In this document: positions 7,967 to 16,125 of the stretch, piece by piece
Layout of the letters: each line of letters begins with the position of its first letter
How positions within the stretch are numbered: the stretch's first letter is position 1
Assembly: GCF_040655735.1 (NCBI RefSeq)
Contig: NZ_JBFAKK010000004.1
Location: 62,001 to 126,000 of the forward strand
DNA length: 64,000 bases
Source of the DNA: Phytomonospora sp040655735
Lineage (GTDB): Bacteria; Actinomycetota; Actinomycetes; Mycobacteriales; Micromonosporaceae
Direction: 5' to 3'
Program-made: the position numbers and the translations under genes
The notes under the pieces: generated by a model
Databases searched by the model: none
The model's input: the letters and a program-made list of their open reading frames with translations, nothing else
What the model was told of the DNA's origin: nothing

Positions 7967-10020
7967 ACGGTCGTCAGCTCCTTCACTTCTGCGGGCTGGT
8001 TCCCTGGCGGAGGCGCGGTGCGGCGGGCGGCGACGATCGCCGTCGGAACGCCGAAGAGCATGGCGCCGACGAACATGGGGATCCCGTCGTGCGGCAACCC
8101 GATGCCCGCGGCGTACAAGAGCGGGTCGGCCAAGGTCATTCCCAGGTAGATCCCCAGGTAGACGGCGAGAATCTGGACGGCCACGGCCGGCACCAAGGCC
8201 ACGACGGTCAGCCCGATCCGCAGCGCCGGGCGCCGGGTGCGGTCCCAGCGGATCACCGTGAAGGCGACCAGCAGCAGCGGGAAGGCCAGCGACCCGGCGA
8301 ACATGAGCGAGCCGGTGGCCTCGGTACCTCCGGCGAGCCCGATCCCGGCGAACAGCAGAGCCGGTAGGACGACGAGGATCGCGGCCTTCACCCTCGACAG
8401 TGGACGAACGCGCGCGGCGCTCGCGGCGGTCATGGCGAGCGCGGCCAGCGCGGCGCAGACGATCGCCGTCCCGAGCCGCAGCGCCGGCGGTGTCCCGCCC
8501 TCATCGGTGTCGGCCCAGGTCATCTGAAGGAACACCAGGGGAGCGGCGTAGGCGGCCAGTAGCGCGATGAAGACCCGCCCCCGGCGTGCGGACGCGGCAT
8601 CCGGCCCGCCGCCCGCCAGCGCCAGCGCCAACCACCACACTCCCCACGCGACACCGGCGGCCACGGCCAGCGCGACGGCGAACGCGGTCGGATCGGGGAT
8701 CACGTTCGCGTCGAGGACGAGGTCGGTGATCAGCAGCGCGGTCCCCCCGAACAGCGACGGCACGAGCGGGCGGGCGCGCCCGTTGAGGGCATGGGCCAGC
8801 GACAGCATCGCCAGCAGGATCGACGCCAGCCGCAGTTCGAAACCCCAGATCATGAACTCGGGGTCGCCCGGCAGCGACTCGGCCTCGGACGAGGTGAACG
8901 CGACGGTGTATGCCCAGACACCGAGCGCGGCGGCGGCGCTCGCCAGGGTGGCGAGTCGCGCTCGCCGGGGTGTCCCTGGTGCGGGTGCGGGGGTCGCGGT
9001 CCTCGCCGGGACCACGATCGGCCGGGCCGTCCGTGCCGAGCGCACCGTGTAGCCGACGAGGAAGACCAGCGCGAGCAAGTAGGCCGTCATGGTCCCCGAC
9101 AAGCTGGTCGCGATCGCTCCGGTGAAGGTCGCGTCCTCGGGGAAGAACAGGAAGGGGTGCGGCTGGGTCAGGGAGAGCGGGAACCATACGGGGGCGGTGG
9201 CCATGTCCAGGAACTCGGCGGGGACGTAGGTCTCGGGCGTCGGCGCGCCCTCGATGGACGTCATGGCCCAGCGCATGCCCACGTCGACGGCGACCAGGTC
9301 CAGCAGGACCAGTCCGCCGGCGACCCCGAGGATCCGCGCCGTCCAGCGCCTTCCACCACGCGCGATGAAGACGGCGCCGACGCTGACGGCCGCGCACACC
9401 GCGCACCACAGTGCGAGGCCCGCCCAGTCGTACCAGCCCGGTGTTCCACCCAGGGCGACCGCGAGGGCCGCGCCCAGCGCCACCAGGCCGACGGTGCCGA
9501 CGGTCGCCAGGACCCGGCGCGAGGCGGTCCTCGGCGCGGCGACCAGGGCAAGGCGCCGGCTGACGGCGGTGCCCAGCCAACCGGCGAGGAAGGCGCCGGC
9601 GACGGTGAGGGCGAAGCCGACCGCCAGCCGGGCCGTGCCCTCCTGCGGTGCGGAGGCGTAGACCTCGACCTCGCCGAAGGCGATGCTCCCGATGAAGGCG
9701 GCCAGCTGCCCGAGCATGAAGGCGACCTGGCCTGCGGCCACGCCGATTCCGATCAGGACGAGCGAGGGCCACAGCAGTCGGCCCCGGGCGGGCAGGAACT
9801 CCCGCCAGCCACGCGGCACGCCGTTCTCGTCCTCGACGGGCGGTGAGGCGGCCAGACTCACCGCGAACCGCAGCCGCCGCAGTGTGCGAAGTAAAGGGCC
9901 CGCACCGGGGTCGGTGCCCATGGCGTGCATCTCGGCCTCCCACTCGGCCGCCTGTTCGGCGCGGATCTCGGCCGGCCAGCGCCGGACGGCCAGGGACAGG
10001 AGTCGGTCGGGCAGCGTCAT
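7963..10020 (-). CDS. Large polytopic membrane protein, paralogue 2 of the PadR-linked triplet
   Basis: A 685-residue protein, the middle copy. The N-terminus reads RRWPAEIRAEQAAEWEAEM, then DENGVPRGWREFLPARG, nearly the same as the flanking copies. About 15 hydrophobic segments follow. It shares several stretches with paralogue 1, for example GWLGTAVSRRLALV, ILGVAGGLVLLDLVAV and ELRLASILLAMLSLAHALNG. This points to a recent duplication of copies 1 and 2 after an older split from copy 3. It overlaps both neighbours by 4 bp. Function unknown. Confidence 0.8.
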   Translation of the reverse strand: MTLPDRLLSLAVRRWPAEIRAEQAAEWEAEMHAMGTDPGAGPLLRTLRRLRFAVSLAASPPVEDENGVPRGWREFLPARGRLLWPSLVLIGIGVAAGQVAFMLGQLAAFIGSIAFGEVEVYASAPQEGTARLAVGFALTVAGAFLAGWLGTAVSRRLALVAAPRTASRRVLATVGTVGLVALGAALAVALGGTPGWYDWAGLALWCAVCAAVSVGAVFIARGGRRWTARILGVAGGLVLLDLVAVDVGMRWAMTSIEGAPTPETYVPAEFLDMATAPVWFPLSLTQPHPFLFFPEDATFTGAIATSLSGTMTAYLLALVFLVGYTVRSARTARPIVVPARTATPAPAPGTPRRARLATLASAAAALGVWAYTVAFTSSEAESLPGDPEFMIWGFELRLASILLAMLSLAHALNGRARPLVPSLFGGTALLITDLVLDANVIPDPTAFAVALAVAAGVAWGVWWLALALAGGGPDAASARRGRVFIALLAAYAAPLVFLQMTWADTDEGGTPPALRLGTAIVCAALAALAMTAASAARVRPLSRVKAAILVVLPALLFAGIGLAGGTEATGSLMFAGSLAFPLLLVAFTVIRWDRTRRPALRIGLTVVALVPAVAVQILAVYLGIYLGMTLADPLLYAAGIGLPHDGIPMFVGAMLFGVPTAIVAARRTAPPPGNQPAEVKELTTV

Positions 10021-12107
10021 ATGGTGGTCAACCTTCCGACTCGGACGGCACGGACATGCGGCGGCGGGGCGACTTTTCGCGTGAACGCGATCGCGAGGGG
10101 CACACCGAAGATCATGGAGCCGAGGAAGAACGGGACGCCGTCATGGCCGATGCCGGTCCCGGCCGCCTCCATCAGCGGTCCGGTGAGGGCCACCCCACCG
10201 AGGTAGACCCCCGCGAGGACGGCGGCCATCTGAACGGCCATCGCGGGCACGAACAGCACGGCGACCGCCGCGGCCCGAAGTCCCGGACGGCGCACGCGGT
10301 CCCAGCGGACCACGTTGTAGGCGATGACCAACATGGGCAGGGCCAGGCAGCCTGCGGCCACCAGGAACCCGGCCGACTCGCCGCCGGCCGCGAGCCCGAT
10401 CCCCGCGAACAGGACGGTCGGCAGCCCGACCAGCAGCGCCCGCCGGACTCTCGCAAGTGGACGGACGCGGGCGGAGGTCGCCGCGACCATGCCCAGGCCG
10501 ATCATGGCGGCCGCGACGACCGCCGTCCCGACGCGCAGAGCGTCGGGCGAATGCGCTGAACCGCCCGAGTCCATCGAGGTCGTCTGCAGGAACACCAGGG
10601 GAGCGGCATAGCTGGCGAGCAGTGCGATGAGCACCTGCCCGCGGCGCGCGCTCGCCGCGTCGGGCCCGGTTCCGGCGAGCGCCTGCGACAGCCACCACAC
10701 GGTCCAGGCGGTGCCCGCCGCGAGGGCGGCGGCGACGGCGAAGGTGGTCGGGTCGGGGATGTCGTTGGCACTCAGCACAATGTCGGCGATGAGCAGCGCC
10801 GTGCCGCCGGCGAACGCCGGGACGAGCGGTCGGCCGCGTCCGTTGAGCGCGAAGGCGAGGGCGAGCATGGCCAGCAGGATCGACGCCAGCCGCAGCTCGA
10901 AGCCCCAGACGAGGAGTTCGGGGTGGTCGACGCGGGGTTCGATGGCCGAGGCGGTGAAGGAGACGGTCCAGGCCCACACGGCGAGCGCGGCGGTGGTTCC
11001 GGCCAGCGCGGCCAGGCGCGGTCGCAGAGGGATCGTGCGGCGGCGGGCGGGCGTGGGTGTCGCCGCGATCGTCGCCGGGACGGTGAGGACGGCCAGTGCG
11101 GTGCGCACGGTGTAGCCGACGATGAAGACCAGGGCCAGCAGGTAGGTGGTCATCGTGCCCGACAGCGCCGAGCCGATTTCGCCGGTCACGGCGGTGGTGG
11201 TCCACTCGGGCGCGTTGAAAAGGGACGGATCGTGGCTGCCGAGCGCCAGCGGGAACCACAGGGGCGCGGCGGCCATGTCGACGAGGTCGGCGGGGACCAT
11301 GGTCTCGACGCCGGTCTGGGCGCCCTCGACCGGTGTGGTGGCCCAGCGGACGCCGATCTCGACGGCGACGAGGTCGAGCAGGATCAGTCCGCCGACGATC
11401 CCGAGGATCCGGGCGAGCCAGCGCATTCCGCCCCTGGCGATGAACACCGCGCCGACGGCCACGGCGGCGCAGACCACGGTCCACAGGACGAAGCCGAACC
11501 AGTCGTGCCACCCGGCCTGGCCTTTCCAGGCGACGCCGAGGGCGGCGCCGAGCGCGACCAGGGCGACCGCGCCGAGCGCCGCCGCCGCTCGGCGCGGGGC
11601 CGTTCGGGGTGCCGGGACCAGGGCGAGGCGGCGGCTGACGACGGTGCCGAACCAGCCGAGGAGGAAGGCCCCGGCGGCGCACACGACGATGCCGACGGCG
11701 ATCTTGCCCGCGACGGCCGCGCGCGAGTCGCCGTAACCGGAGCCGTCGCCGAACGCGAGCCGGCCGATGAATCCGCCGGTGACCGCGACGAAGGAGGCGA
11801 GGATTCCCGAGGCCATGCCCATCGCGACCAGGACCAATGCCGGCCACAGGGTGCGGCCCCAGGCGGGCAGGAATTCCCGCCAGCCGCGCGGGACGCCGTT
11901 CTCGTCCTCGACCGGCGGGGCGGCGGCGAGGCTGAGGGCGAAGCGCAGGCTCCGGACCGTCCGGGCGAGGCGGCCGGAGCCCGGGTCGGCCGACATGGCG
12001 TGGAGTTCGGCACGCCACTCGGCGCGCTGTTCGTCGCGGATGTCGGCGGGCCAGCGGCGTGCCGCGAACTCCAGGCAGTGCCCGGCCACACCGTCGACGA
12101 GGCTCAT
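10017..12107 (-). CDS. Large polytopic membrane protein, paralogue 1 of the PadR-linked triplet
   Basis: A 696-residue protein directly downstream of padR. The frame is open upstream, but the start is set at ATG 12107, where ATGA overlaps the padR stop. This gives MSLVDGVAGHCLEFAARRWP and aligns with the paralogues. The prefix module (RRWPADIRDEQRAEWRAEL, GVPRGWREFLPAWG) is followed by about 15 hydrophobic segments. Highly similar blocks in paralogue 2 include ELRLASILLAMLALAFALNG and RPLVPAFAGGTALLIADIVL. In PadR operons the cotranscribed membrane genes are usually the regulated targets, often involved in export or envelope stress. No direct functional motif is visible. Confidence 0.8.
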   Translation of the reverse strand: MSLVDGVAGHCLEFAARRWPADIRDEQRAEWRAELHAMSADPGSGRLARTVRSLRFALSLAAAPPVEDENGVPRGWREFLPAWGRTLWPALVLVAMGMASGILASFVAVTGGFIGRLAFGDGSGYGDSRAAVAGKIAVGIVVCAAGAFLLGWFGTVVSRRLALVPAPRTAPRRAAAALGAVALVALGAALGVAWKGQAGWHDWFGFVLWTVVCAAVAVGAVFIARGGMRWLARILGIVGGLILLDLVAVEIGVRWATTPVEGAQTGVETMVPADLVDMAAAPLWFPLALGSHDPSLFNAPEWTTTAVTGEIGSALSGTMTTYLLALVFIVGYTVRTALAVLTVPATIAATPTPARRRTIPLRPRLAALAGTTAALAVWAWTVSFTASAIEPRVDHPELLVWGFELRLASILLAMLALAFALNGRGRPLVPAFAGGTALLIADIVLSANDIPDPTTFAVAAALAAGTAWTVWWLSQALAGTGPDAASARRGQVLIALLASYAAPLVFLQTTSMDSGGSAHSPDALRVGTAVVAAAMIGLGMVAATSARVRPLARVRRALLVGLPTVLFAGIGLAAGGESAGFLVAAGCLALPMLVIAYNVVRWDRVRRPGLRAAAVAVLFVPAMAVQMAAVLAGVYLGGVALTGPLMEAAGTGIGHDGVPFFLGSMIFGVPLAIAFTRKVAPPPHVRAVRVGRLTTI

Positions 12108-12433
12108 GCCGTCCTCGGTTTTCCGGTGGCGCCCTCGGCCTTCGACAGGTGCTGGTAGAGCGCGGCGAGTTCGGTGCGGGCCGAGGCGAGCCCGTCGGGG
12201 GTCAGGCGGTAGTAGCGGCGGGCGGGGCGGCCGGCCTGCTCGGGGTCGATGTCCTCCCATTCGGCCGTGACCCATTCGGCGCGCTGGAGGCGGACGAGGA
12301 TCGGGTAGAGGGTTCCGCTGGGCAGACCGGTGTCGCCCATGAGGTCGAGGCCGTAGCGGTCCGAGGATGGATCGGACAGGAAGGCCGCGAGGACCTTCGC
12401 CACGGCGGCGGTGACACGAACTTTCTCAGGCAT
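12104..12433 (-). CDS. PadR-family transcriptional regulator
   Basis: A 109-residue repressor-type protein. A winged helix covers residues 5-80 (VAKVLAAFLSDPSSDRYG, LPSGTLYPILVRLQRAEWV, GRPARRYYRLTPDG). A short C-terminal helix for dimerisation follows, making it a PadR-s2 short form. The motif GTLYPILVRLQ is the diagnostic recognition helix. It is the first gene of a four-gene operon with 4-bp overlaps and probably represses its own promoter. A CTAC-N5-GTAG dyad lies 11-23 bp upstream of its start and overlaps a possible -10 hexamer. Confidence 0.92.
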   Translation of the reverse strand: MPEKVRVTAAVAKVLAAFLSDPSSDRYGLDLMGDTGLPSGTLYPILVRLQRAEWVTAEWEDIDPEQAGRPARRYYRLTPDGLASARTELAALYQHLSKAEGATGKPRTA

Positions 12434-12443
12434 AGCAGAAACT

Positions 12444-12456
12444 CTACATAGGGTAG
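12444..12456. promoter_or_regulatory. Candidate PadR operator over -10 of the padR operon
   Basis: CTACATAGGGTAG is an inverted repeat CTAC-N5-GTAG. On the minus strand it contains TATGTA, a plausible -10 about 12 nt upstream of the padR ATG, so transcripts could be almost leaderless. I saw no convincing -35. The link to PadR is inferred from position only. Confidence 0.3.
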
Positions 12457-12520
12457 GGCCAGCCTGTCCACCGTCGGGTCGGGGGCGGCGGCCCCGGCGC
12501 GTGCCGGGGCCGCCGCGGTG

Positions 12521-13651
12521 TCAGGCTCCGGCGAGCGGGCCGAAGAAGGCCCGCAGCTCACCGGTGACCAGCTCCGGCTGCTCGATGGGCAGGAAGTGCC
12601 CACCGAGCTTCGGCTCACTCCAGTGGCGCAGGTCGGTGGCGGCGCGCTCGGCGATACTGCGCGGGAAGTTCGCCATCACCGGCTCATGGGCCAAGGTCAC
12701 CGCCACCGGGACGGTGATCGGCCGGCCGGGCTTGTTGTGCTCGTAGTCGAAGTACTGGCGGAAGGACGAGCCGATCGAACCGCTCGCCCAGTAGACGGTG
12801 AGCATCGTCAGCAGGGTGTCGCGGTCCCAGGTGGCGTCGAAGTCGTCGGTCCAGTCGCGGTACTTGTCCACGATCCAGGCCGCCAGCCCGGCGGGGGAGT
12901 CGACCAGCGCGGCCGCGATCGTGTCCGGCCGCGAACCCATGATCTCGCTGTAGCCCTGGTCGGTGACGTCGTAGGCCTCCTCGGCGTCCATGAAGGCCTG
13001 CTCCTCGGCCGTCGGCGGCGGGTCGAACTTCCCCGGGAACGGCGGGTGGATCGTATGCACCCCGGCGACGGTTTCGGGGTACTGCGCCGCCGTGCGCATC
13101 GACACGGCACCGCCGATGTCGCCGCCGAAGACGCCGAAGCGCTCGTAGCCCAGGACGCCGGTGACCAGCTCGTGCCACAGGTCGGCGACACCCCCGCGCG
13201 TGAAGTGGCCCGCCATCGTCTGCGACCAGGCGAAGCCCGGCAGCGAGGGGACGATGACGTCGAAGGAGACCGCAGGGTCGAGTCCGTGCGCGGCCGGGTC
13301 GGTCAGCGGGCCGACCAGCGGCAGCATCTCCACGAAGCTGCTGGGCCAGCCGTGCGTGAGGACCAGCGGCAGCGCGTCGGGCGAGGCCTTGCTCTTGACG
13401 TGCACGAAGTGCACGTCGCGGCCGCCGGCCTCGGCGAGGAACTGCGGGTACTCGTTGAGCCGCGCCTCGGCGGCGCGCCAGTCGAAGCCGCCGGCCCAGT
13501 GGGCGATCAGCTCGCGCAGGTAGCCCGGGTCGGTCCCACCGGCCCAGTAGGCGTCACTGGAGGCGGTGGTGAAACGGGAGTTCAGGAGCCGGGTTCGCAG
13601 GTCGTCGAGGACGGCGTCGGACACGTTGATCCGGAAAGGTCGAACAGACAT
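12521..13651 (-). CDS. Epoxide hydrolase (alpha/beta hydrolase, EHN domain)
   Basis: A 376-residue enzyme of the microsomal/juvenile-hormone epoxide hydrolase type, which opens epoxides to diols. An N-terminal EHN domain covers about residues 1-90 (VRPFRINVSDAVLDDLRTRL). The oxyanion motif HGWP is at 100-103. The nucleophilic elbow is FGVFGGDIGGAVS, with Asp178. The charge-relay His is about residue 352 (KLGGHFLPIEQPE). The start is ATG 13651, preceded by GTGGAGAACC, rather than the in-frame ATG four codons earlier, which has no ribosome-binding site. A 15-codon ORF with its own strong ribosome-binding site sits 45 bp upstream. Confidence 0.9.
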   Translation of the reverse strand: MSVRPFRINVSDAVLDDLRTRLLNSRFTTASSDAYWAGGTDPGYLRELIAHWAGGFDWRAAEARLNEYPQFLAEAGGRDVHFVHVKSKASPDALPLVLTHGWPSSFVEMLPLVGPLTDPAAHGLDPAVSFDVIVPSLPGFAWSQTMAGHFTRGGVADLWHELVTGVLGYERFGVFGGDIGGAVSMRTAAQYPETVAGVHTIHPPFPGKFDPPPTAEEQAFMDAEEAYDVTDQGYSEIMGSRPDTIAAALVDSPAGLAAWIVDKYRDWTDDFDATWDRDTLLTMLTVYWASGSIGSSFRQYFDYEHNKPGRPITVPVAVTLAHEPVMANFPRSIAERAATDLRHWSEPKLGGHFLPIEQPELVTGELRAFFGPLAGA

Positions 13652-13696
13652 GGTTCTCCACATTCGAAAGCGGTGTGGACCCGCGTCCGGCGAGAT

Positions 13697-13744
13697 TCAG
13701 CCGTTGGTCTGGGAGACGCGCGCCCGATCGTTGTTGTTGATCAT
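13697..13744 (-). CDS. Short upstream ORF (15 residues) before the epoxide hydrolase
   Basis: The ORF reads MINNNDRARVSQTNG and ends in TGA, 45 bp before the epoxide hydrolase start. Its initiation region is much stronger than that of the main gene: GGGAGGTGA with an 8-nt gap to ATG. The peptide has three successive Asn codons and no hydrophobic segment, so it is not a signal peptide. It could be a leader peptide, a regulated micro-ORF or a chance ORF behind a purine-rich stretch. Without conservation data I give it moderate weight. Confidence 0.4.
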   Translation of the reverse strand: MINNNDRARVSQTNG

Positions 13745-13810
13745 CGCGGTCACCTCCCGTAAATGTCGTGGACCGTGGATGAGTCTAGCCCACGGACTAC
13801 GCTCGCCGCC

Positions 13811-14956
13811 ATGCGGATCATCGGGATCATGTCCGGCACCTCGCACGACGCCATCGACGTCGCCGCGGCCGAGTTCACTCACACCGGCGCCGAGCTGCGG
13901 CTGAAGCCGCTCGGCGACCTCGCCGTCGAATACGACCCGGACCTGCGCGCGGCCGTCGTGGCGGCCCTCCCGCCGGCGAAGACGACGATCGGCGACGTCT
14001 GCGAGCTCGACGCACGCCTCGGCAGGGCATTCGGCGCCGCCGCCGCGCGTGGCCTCGCCGAACTCTGCGACGGGCGCGCCGACCTCGTCGTCTCCCACGG
14101 CCAGACCGTCTTCCACTGGGTCGCCGACGGCCGCGCCCACGGCACCCTCCAACTCGGGCAGCCCGCCTGGATCGCCGCGGCCACCGGACTCGCCGTGCTG
14201 TCCGACCTGCGCAGCGCCGACATCGCCGCCGGCGGCCAGGGCGCCCCGCTGGTCCCCGTCCTCGACGCCGCCCTCCTCGCGCCGGGGCAGGCCGCCCTCA
14301 ACATCGGCGGCATCGCCAACCTCACCGCCATCGCCGCCGACGGCACCGTCACCGCCTACGACATCGGCCCCGGCAACGCCCTCGTCGACGCCGCCGCCCG
14401 CCGCCACTTCGGCCTCGCCTACGACGAAGGCGGCGCCCTCGCCGCCCGCGGCACCGTCGACGAGGCCCTCCTGGACCGGCTCCTCGCCGAGCCCTACTAC
14501 CGCCTGCCCGCGCCGAAGTCGACGGGCAAGGAACTGTTCCACCCCGGCTACCTCGACGCCCTCGACTGGCACGGCGAAGCCCACGACCTGCTCGCCACGC
14601 TCACCGAACTGTCCGCCGCCACGATCGCCGAGGCGCTCGCCGGGCAGGGGGCGGCGGTCGTGTTCGCCTCCGGCGGGGGAGTGCACAACCCGCTCCTGCG
14701 GTCGCGGATTCTCGTGCGCGGCGACAGGCGCTTCGAGCTGCGCGAGACCGGCGAGCTGGGCGTGCCGGTGGACGCCAAGGAGGCCTACGCCTTCGCCCTG
14801 CTGGGATGGCTGACCGCCCACGGACTGCCCGGCGCGCTGCCGGAGGTGACGGGCGCGTCGAGGGCGGCGGTGCTGGGATCGCTGACGCCGGGGACGACGC
14901 CGCTGCGGCTGCCGGAGCCGCTGGAGGGGTGGGGCGGGCGGGTGGTGGTGGGTTGA
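13811..14956 (+). CDS. anmK: Anhydro-N-acetylmuramic acid kinase
   Basis: A 381-residue kinase of the sugar kinase/Hsp70/actin fold. AnmK cleaves the 1,6-anhydro ring and phosphorylates anhydro-MurNAc to MurNAc-6-phosphate in cell-wall recycling. Visible landmarks are IGIMSGTSHDAIDVAA at the N-terminus, SHGQTVFHW, GSL-like LGQPAWIAA, LNIGGIANLTAI and GPGNALVDAAARRHFG. The usual MSGTSxDG motif reads MSGTSHDA here; the Gly-to-Ala change seems tolerated in actinobacterial members. The start ATG 13811 follows a short promoter region shared with the divergent leader ORF. No murQ or nagZ gene is in the window. Confidence 0.9.
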   Translation: MRIIGIMSGTSHDAIDVAAAEFTHTGAELRLKPLGDLAVEYDPDLRAAVVAALPPAKTTIGDVCELDARLGRAFGAAAARGLAELCDGRADLVVSHGQTVFHWVADGRAHGTLQLGQPAWIAAATGLAVLSDLRSADIAAGGQGAPLVPVLDAALLAPGQAALNIGGIANLTAIAADGTVTAYDIGPGNALVDAAARRHFGLAYDEGGALAARGTVDEALLDRLLAEPYYRLPAPKSTGKELFHPGYLDALDWHGEAHDLLATLTELSAATIAEALAGQGAAVVFASGGGVHNPLLRSRILVRGDRRFELRETGELGVPVDAKEAYAFALLGWLTAHGLPGALPEVTGASRAAVLGSLTPGTTPLRLPEPLEGWGGRVVVG

Positions 14957-14987
14957 CCGCCCACCCAGCCCGAAGGGTCGTGCCTTC

Positions 14988-16013
14988 CTAACCCCTCCGC
15001 TGCCCCATCACCCGCATGTCCCCCGCGTCGGCGCACTCCCGCACGTGGAACCCGTCCAGGTACCCCAGCAGCTCCGCGCGGCGTTCGGCCGACGTGAATC
15101 CGGCGCGCACCGCCGTCCTCGTCAGCTCCAGCAGCTCCTCGTCGCCGAGTCCCAGCTGGGCGGCGGCGGCGTACTCGTCGCCGATGGTGGTCCCGATCTG
15201 CACGGGGTTGTCGGTACCGAGGGCGACGGCGATGCCGTGCGCCTGGAAGCGGCGCATGGGGTGTTCGGCCAGCCTCGGCACGGCGCCCAGCAGCACGTTG
15301 CAGCTCAGGCAGCACTCGACGGTGAGCCCGCGCTCGGCGAGCACGTCGAGCAGCCACGGGTCACGGAAGGCCTGGGTGGCGTGCCCGATGCGGGTCACGC
15401 CGTCGAGGTGGGCGACGGCGCCGATGTTGGCGGTGGAGAACTCCCCGGCGTGCACGGTGACCCCGAGACCGGCGTCGACGGCCCGGTCGACGACCTGCCG
15501 CCCGACCCGCCAGTTCGCCTCGGTCGCGTAGGGCACGTACAGCAGGTCCATCCCCGCGAGGCCCTCGGCGGCCGCGCGGACGCACTCGTCGACGATGGCG
15601 GCGAGCCGGTCGGGCTCGTACCAGAGGAGGACGCTGGCGATGGCCTCGGCGTAGAACATCGGGTGCTCGTCGCGGACCTTCGCCTCGGCGCGCCGGAACA
15701 GTTCCATGAAGCCCGGCCGCAGCATCGACTCGTTGCCGAAGCGGACTTCGGTGAACACCGAACCGGCCTCGGCGCTCTCCCGCAAGGTATCTGTGACGCG
15801 GTCGACGAAACCCCCGTCGTCGTCGGCTCCGATCGGCGCGGGGAAGACCTGCGAGAGCCGCTGCAACCTCGCCATGCCGGGAGGAGCCTCGTCGAGCAGG
15901 TCCCTTCGCCAGGCGGACCAGTCGTACGGCGCCCGCCCGGCGCGTCGGGCGAGCACGCGGTCCAGTCGCGGGGACCACTCCTGGTGAAGGTGAACATCGG
16001 CCTTAGGCATCAT
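14988..16013 (-). CDS. Adenosine deaminase-family amidohydrolase
   Basis: A 341-residue metal-dependent deaminase. Zinc ligands and catalytic residues are in place: His8 and His10 (ADVHLHQEW), His188 and Glu191 (TVHAGEFS), His211 (RIGHATQAF) and Asp268 (LGTDNPVQIG). Classical adenosine deaminases have SLNTDDP at the last site; TDNP here and the short N-terminal region suggest an ADA-like subgroup. Deamination of adenosine or a modified purine is likely, but the exact substrate is open. It converges on anmK with a 31-bp gap and is divergent from dxs. The start is one of two adjacent ATGs. Confidence 0.85.
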   Translation of the reverse strand: MMPKADVHLHQEWSPRLDRVLARRAGRAPYDWSAWRRDLLDEAPPGMARLQRLSQVFPAPIGADDDGGFVDRVTDTLRESAEAGSVFTEVRFGNESMLRPGFMELFRRAEAKVRDEHPMFYAEAIASVLLWYEPDRLAAIVDECVRAAAEGLAGMDLLYVPYATEANWRVGRQVVDRAVDAGLGVTVHAGEFSTANIGAVAHLDGVTRIGHATQAFRDPWLLDVLAERGLTVECCLSCNVLLGAVPRLAEHPMRRFQAHGIAVALGTDNPVQIGTTIGDEYAAAAQLGLGDEELLELTRTAVRAGFTSAERRAELLGYLDGFHVRECADAGDMRVMGQRRG

Positions 16014-16111
16014 GGGCGGATCCTCTCACTTTCTCCGTTTTGCAGTGGTATATAAGCCCCGGCGCGTCCATCGGACGCGTGTGTTGTCGGGAACATGACG
16101 ATCGACACGGA

Positions 16112-16117
16112 TAGACT
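16112..16117 (+). promoter_or_regulatory. Candidate -10 element of dxs
   Basis: TAGACT lies 8 bp before the dxs ATG. No Shine-Dalgarno sequence is present between them, so the transcript may be leaderless. The -35 region (GGGAAC at 16089-16094, 17-bp spacer) does not match the housekeeping consensus. Confidence 0.3.
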
Positions 16118-16125
16118 TTGCCGCT

